From contig JAIOQD010000443.1 in assembly GCA_021413595.1 (NCBI GenBank), forward strand, positions 1 to 9,087: DNA of 9,087 nt, given 5' to 3'. Made by a program: the position numbers and the translations under genes. This DNA comes from Bacteroidota bacterium (GTDB lineage Bacteria; Bacteroidota; Bacteroidia; 2-12-FULL-35-15). The notes under the pieces were generated by a model. It made no database searches. It saw nothing but the letters and a program-made list of their open reading frames with translations, and was not told where the DNA came from. Positions 7,029 to 9,087 of this stretch are shown here, piece after piece (position 1 is the first letter of the stretch; each line of letters opens with the position of its first letter).

Positions 7029-7100
7029 TTACTCGGCTTTACCAATATTGAGTTTTGATGTGATCTCATAGCTTTCCTGATTTTTCTTCAACATATTCAT
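7029..7100 (-). CDS. Doubtful 23-residue frame, possibly a gene remnant
   Basis: In the 95-base gap after the beta-helix gene, an ATG opens 23 codons starting MNMLKK and ending ESYEITSKLNIGKAE. The composition is protein-like and highly polar. In an overlapping frame just upstream the strand reads SNLKTLLDEYVEEK before stopping. The two can be joined by one shift at an A5 tract near 7081-7085 into a continuous helical-looking tail. This may be the decayed 3' end of a lost gene, a genuine micropeptide, or chance. I recognise no family. Confidence 0.15.
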   Translation of the reverse strand: MNMLKKNQESYEITSKLNIGKAE

Positions 7101-7117
7101 CCAACAATGTTTTTAAA

Positions 7118-8893
7118 TTACTGCACTATCAATTTTACAGGGAGATAGTTTATCTTTTTAGTTAAGGCTTTTATAATATAAATCCCTTTTGAATAGGAGG
7201 ATAAATCAATAGGTTGGGATGATGACGTTATAAAATAATGTCCGGAAATAGAACCAATAGAATTATAAATTGACAAATCAATTTGGTCGCTTATATTCTC
7301 GGTTGTTTTGATATAAAGTAGTTCCTGAGAAGGGTTTGGGAATATGCTTAGATGCCCTGAAGCGTCATCATCTTTATTCAAACTTGTTGTAACACTTGAA
7401 CTGCAAGTAGTATAGTAAGCATCTGAAAAGCGCTCTTTTGCAGGTACTGTACCTGAATTAATTAAGTTCGGAATGCCCACTGATGGCCAATTGGGGAGAC
7501 TTTGTAAAAAAAATGGAATAGCAGAATAGTAATATGAAGAATCGTTTAGTACGTTGGTGCCTGATGCATAAATAGTTCCTTTAACATTATTTCCATATTG
7601 AAAATGTCCAATGCCATTAATGAAATAGAAGCCCAATGAAATGCCCGTGTTGGTAACTTCGTTTCCTATAAAATTTTGGTTGTCGGATGCTGGATTGTTA
7701 TTCATAAAAATACCATATAGCTCAGCTCTGTTTCTTAAAAATGTATTGTATGGGCCATTTTTACCATGGGAGTCGTCAATTACAATATTCTGTCCTATAT
7801 TGCCTTCAAATAAATTAGCATAGGGATAGTTGCCATGCAACACCATATCTCCTGCTGAGTTGGCAGGTAAACTTTGTTCAGTCCAGAACGGATCAATAGA
7901 ATAGTTGTAACCAAAAACATTTCCGTTAGCACCGGATTGCAATAGCATTGAATGGCGTAAATGCTGGAATATATTATTTTCTATTAAACATTCACCACTT
8001 GTTGTTTGGCAAATGATGCCGTATCCTTGCCCACCGCCTCCAAATGCAAAAGCATCATGAAAATAAGAACCGGTAACACTCACATTTGTTGTTCTGTTAA
8101 TTTCAAGATGTGAAAAATTACATTGAAAACTTTCGATACCTGAAATCCAGCATTGTGCAGCATAATTAAAATTAATATTACTTGTTTGGCCTGTAGTTTG
8201 ATCTGCACGATGAATTTTGAGACATTCAATTCCTACTCCCGTAATCATGTTTAATTTAGTTATAACCGGATTCTTCACAATATCATAGCTAAGTCGTAAC
8301 GGATTCTCAAAAAATATTTTATTTGAAGCAATAGATTTTATTTTAACAATTTGTCCAACTGTTCCGTAAGCCCATGTAGAAAAAAGAATACTGCTGTCGT
8401 TAAAGGATAATTTTAAATAATCGCCTGCTGTGAATCCTGAAGCATCATCAACATTAATAAATGAACTGTCTTTATTGACATTGCTGGTAAGCTGGGCTGT
8501 TAAGTTTGATGCGTTACCTTTAATGTTTATTGCATCAGAAGAGTTCCCAATACCTAAATCGAATTTTAAAATGGTACTATCCGATGATGCCCCCCTTAAT
8601 ATCAACCCCGACCTTAAATTGATTGGAGAGTTAAATATAAAAGTTCCTGAAGGAAAATAAATTACCCCATTTGCGCCAGAAAGTGAATTGACGGCATTCA
8701 TAAAAGAAGTATCATTAGATCCAACGCCATCACCTAATCCACCGTAATTACTTATATCAAGAACCGTAGGATAATCAGGAATAACTCCCTTAAACCCAGC
8801 TAGACTCCAATCAACAGAACGATTTAAAGGTAATACCTGAGCGTATGAAAATGCGTTAACGATGAGAAAATAGAATAAAAATTTGAAATTCAT
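7118..8893 (-). CDS. Secreted right-handed beta-helix protein (pectate-lyase-3-like) with T9SS type A sorting domain
   Basis: The 591-residue protein has a signal peptide (1-18, cleavage after SYA-less-conserved AFSYA|Q). Its N-terminal module is typical of the pectate lyase superfamily PF12708: DISNYGGLGDGVGSNDTSF (46-64), then GVIYFPSGTFIF (76-87) and LILRGASSDSTIL (97-109). A long beta-helix follows (about 110-470) with Asn-rich turns (ENNIF, NVFGYNYS, LFEGNIGQN, NTFLRNRAE, NFIGNEV). A Ser/Asn/Asp linker leads into the T9SS type A domain (about 512-591, LSIFPNPS through KLIVQ), so export across the outer membrane and surface attachment or release are expected. The fold suits polysaccharide binding or cleavage (GH28- or lyase-like), but I cannot assign catalytic residues or a substrate. 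No susC/susD pair or other CAZyme is visible, so this is not a recognisable polysaccharide utilisation locus. The start is set by the signal peptide. Confidence 0.87.
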   Translation of the reverse strand: MNFKFLFYFLIVNAFSYAQVLPLNRSVDWSLAGFKGVIPDYPTVLDISNYGGLGDGVGSNDTSFMNAVNSLSGANGVIYFPSGTFIFNSPINLRSGLILRGASSDSTILKFDLGIGNSSDAINIKGNASNLTAQLTSNVNKDSSFINVDDASGFTAGDYLKLSFNDSSILFSTWAYGTVGQIVKIKSIASNKIFFENPLRLSYDIVKNPVITKLNMITGVGIECLKIHRADQTTGQTSNINFNYAAQCWISGIESFQCNFSHLEINRTTNVSVTGSYFHDAFAFGGGGQGYGIICQTTSGECLIENNIFQHLRHSMLLQSGANGNVFGYNYSIDPFWTEQSLPANSAGDMVLHGNYPYANLFEGNIGQNIVIDDSHGKNGPYNTFLRNRAELYGIFMNNNPASDNQNFIGNEVTNTGISLGFYFINGIGHFQYGNNVKGTIYASGTNVLNDSSYYYSAIPFFLQSLPNWPSVGIPNLINSGTVPAKERFSDAYYTTCSSSVTTSLNKDDDASGHLSIFPNPSQELLYIKTTENISDQIDLSIYNSIGSISGHYFITSSSQPIDLSSYSKGIYIIKALTKKINYLPVKLIVQ

Positions 8894-8935
8894 ATTTGAG
8901 TATATTATTATTAAAATTATTGAATTAAAAAATTG

Positions 8936-8990
8936 CTGTCAGCCAAAGGTATAGAAGGGTGCGTCTGGGGCAGCTCCTTTACCTTGACAG
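8936..8990. repeat. Dyad-symmetric G+C-rich element upstream of the beta-helix gene
   Basis: CTGTC (8936-8940) and AAGGTA (8946-8951) pair with TACCTT (8980-8985) and GACAG (8986-8990), leaving a five-base bulge. Inside, AAGG (8955-8958) pairs with CCTT (8976-8979), and CTG-GGG-CAG (8965-8973) forms a small apical hairpin. The surrounding 88 bases (8935-9022) contain about 45 G or C by my count, far above the flanks. It could be a structured RNA leader, a dispersed intergenic repeat or an operator. I cannot name a family. Confidence 0.4.
8944..8951 (-). promoter_or_regulatory. -7 promoter box candidate of the beta-helix gene
   Basis: The minus strand reads TACCTTTG, a perfect TAnnTTTG match, about 50 bases before the ATG at 8893. 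The -33 position 19 bases further up reads GCTG (8974-8971), only two of four consensus bases. The box overlaps the left arm of the dyad-symmetric element, so a regulator binding that dyad would cover the promoter. Confidence 0.38.
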
Positions 8991-9009
8991 GTGTAGTATG
9001 ACGTTCGCA

Positions 9010-9049
9010 CGATATAGCCTAAGTTCAGTTAAAACGATTATAAGCCTAA
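9010..9049. repeat. Imperfect direct repeat near the right edge
   Basis: CGATATAGCCTAA (9010-9022) and CGATTATAAGCCTAA (9035-9049) are the same word apart from two inserted bases, 25 bases apart start to start. They border the G+C-rich patch on its right side. Function is unknown; binding sites for a dimeric regulator or the edge of a degenerate repeat element are possibilities. Confidence 0.4.
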
Positions 9050-9087
9050 TTCAATAAAGATATTAAATAAAATGGTTAAAAAAAAAG

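Noticed and set aside
7641..7823. Plus-strand frame of 60 codons opposite the beta-helix gene
   Set aside because: It is a complement shadow of Asn/Gly-rich beta-helix turns, without independent start signals or domain.
8430..8660. Plus-strand frame of 76 codons opposite the beta-helix gene
   Set aside because: It is antisense to the conserved N-terminal pectate-lyase-like module, so it is most likely a shadow.
2541..8893. A functional operon or island linking the M14, aminopeptidase, YdcF-like and beta-helix genes
   Set aside because: Orientations alternate, each gene has its own candidate promoter, and the families have no known shared pathway.
8934..8990. Cobalamin-riboswitch-like GCTGCCCC on the minus strand
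   Set aside because: The rest of the B12-box architecture is missing, and a beta-helix protein is not an expected cobalamin target. The resemblance is one short word.
8991..9025. tRNA-like TTCGCAC loop flanked by short complementary bases
   Set aside because: The T-loop consensus is broken and no acceptor, D or anticodon arms can be drawn.
9072..9087. ATG followed by Lys codons (MVKKK) running off the right edge
   Set aside because: Only five codons are visible, with a nine-base A run and no promoter box upstream. It may be a truncated gene start but cannot be supported from this window.

Overview
The window looks like a chromosomal segment of a Bacteroidota bacterium, probably an A+T-rich environmental lineage. 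Three things point there. Two secreted proteins end in type IX secretion (T9SS) type A sorting domains, a system largely confined to that phylum. Start codons are preceded by A/T-rich sequence without Shine-Dalgarno motifs. Promoter-like sites match the Bacteroidota -33/-7 consensus (TTG, then 19-21 bases, then TAnnTTTG). No IS element, phage gene, CRISPR array, rRNA or tRNA was recognised.

Layout. Positions 1-233 are a very A+T-rich leader holding a TTTA microsatellite and a possible 24-residue hydrophobic peptide. lpxB (234-1331, +) follows, making the lipid A disaccharide. It overlaps by four bases (ATGA) a SpoIID/LytB-family exported protein (1328-2500, +). Convergent to this pair is an 811-residue secreted M14 metallocarboxypeptidase with a T9SS tail (2541-4976, -). 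Behind it on the same strand lies a membrane-anchored predicted aminopeptidase of the COG4324/PF10023 family (5077-6114, -). Divergent from that is a YdcF/ElyC-like DUF218 membrane protein (best start 6261, to 7022, +). Convergent to it is a 591-residue secreted right-handed beta-helix protein with a pectate-lyase-3-type N-terminus and a second T9SS tail (7118-8893, -). The last ~190 bases hold no gene I can support, but contain a G+C-richer, dyad-symmetric patch unlike its surroundings.

How the genes fit together. Most products act in or beyond the cell envelope: lipid A synthesis, probable glycan-strand processing, a YdcF/ElyC-type envelope protein, an anchored peptidase and two T9SS exports. 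Only lpxB and the SpoIID gene look like a real operon. The others have their own candidate promoters and alternate in orientation, so a joint pathway is not supported.

This is mostly ordinary core and secretome territory, and I see no convincing new multi-gene system. The points most worth a second look are: a promoter so close to the aminopeptidase start that its mRNA may be leaderless; a start-codon correction for the YdcF-like gene; the structured G+C-rich patch at 8936-9022; a possible small peptide before lpxB; a frameshifted coding-like scrap at 7029-7115; and an A10 tract in the M14 linker.
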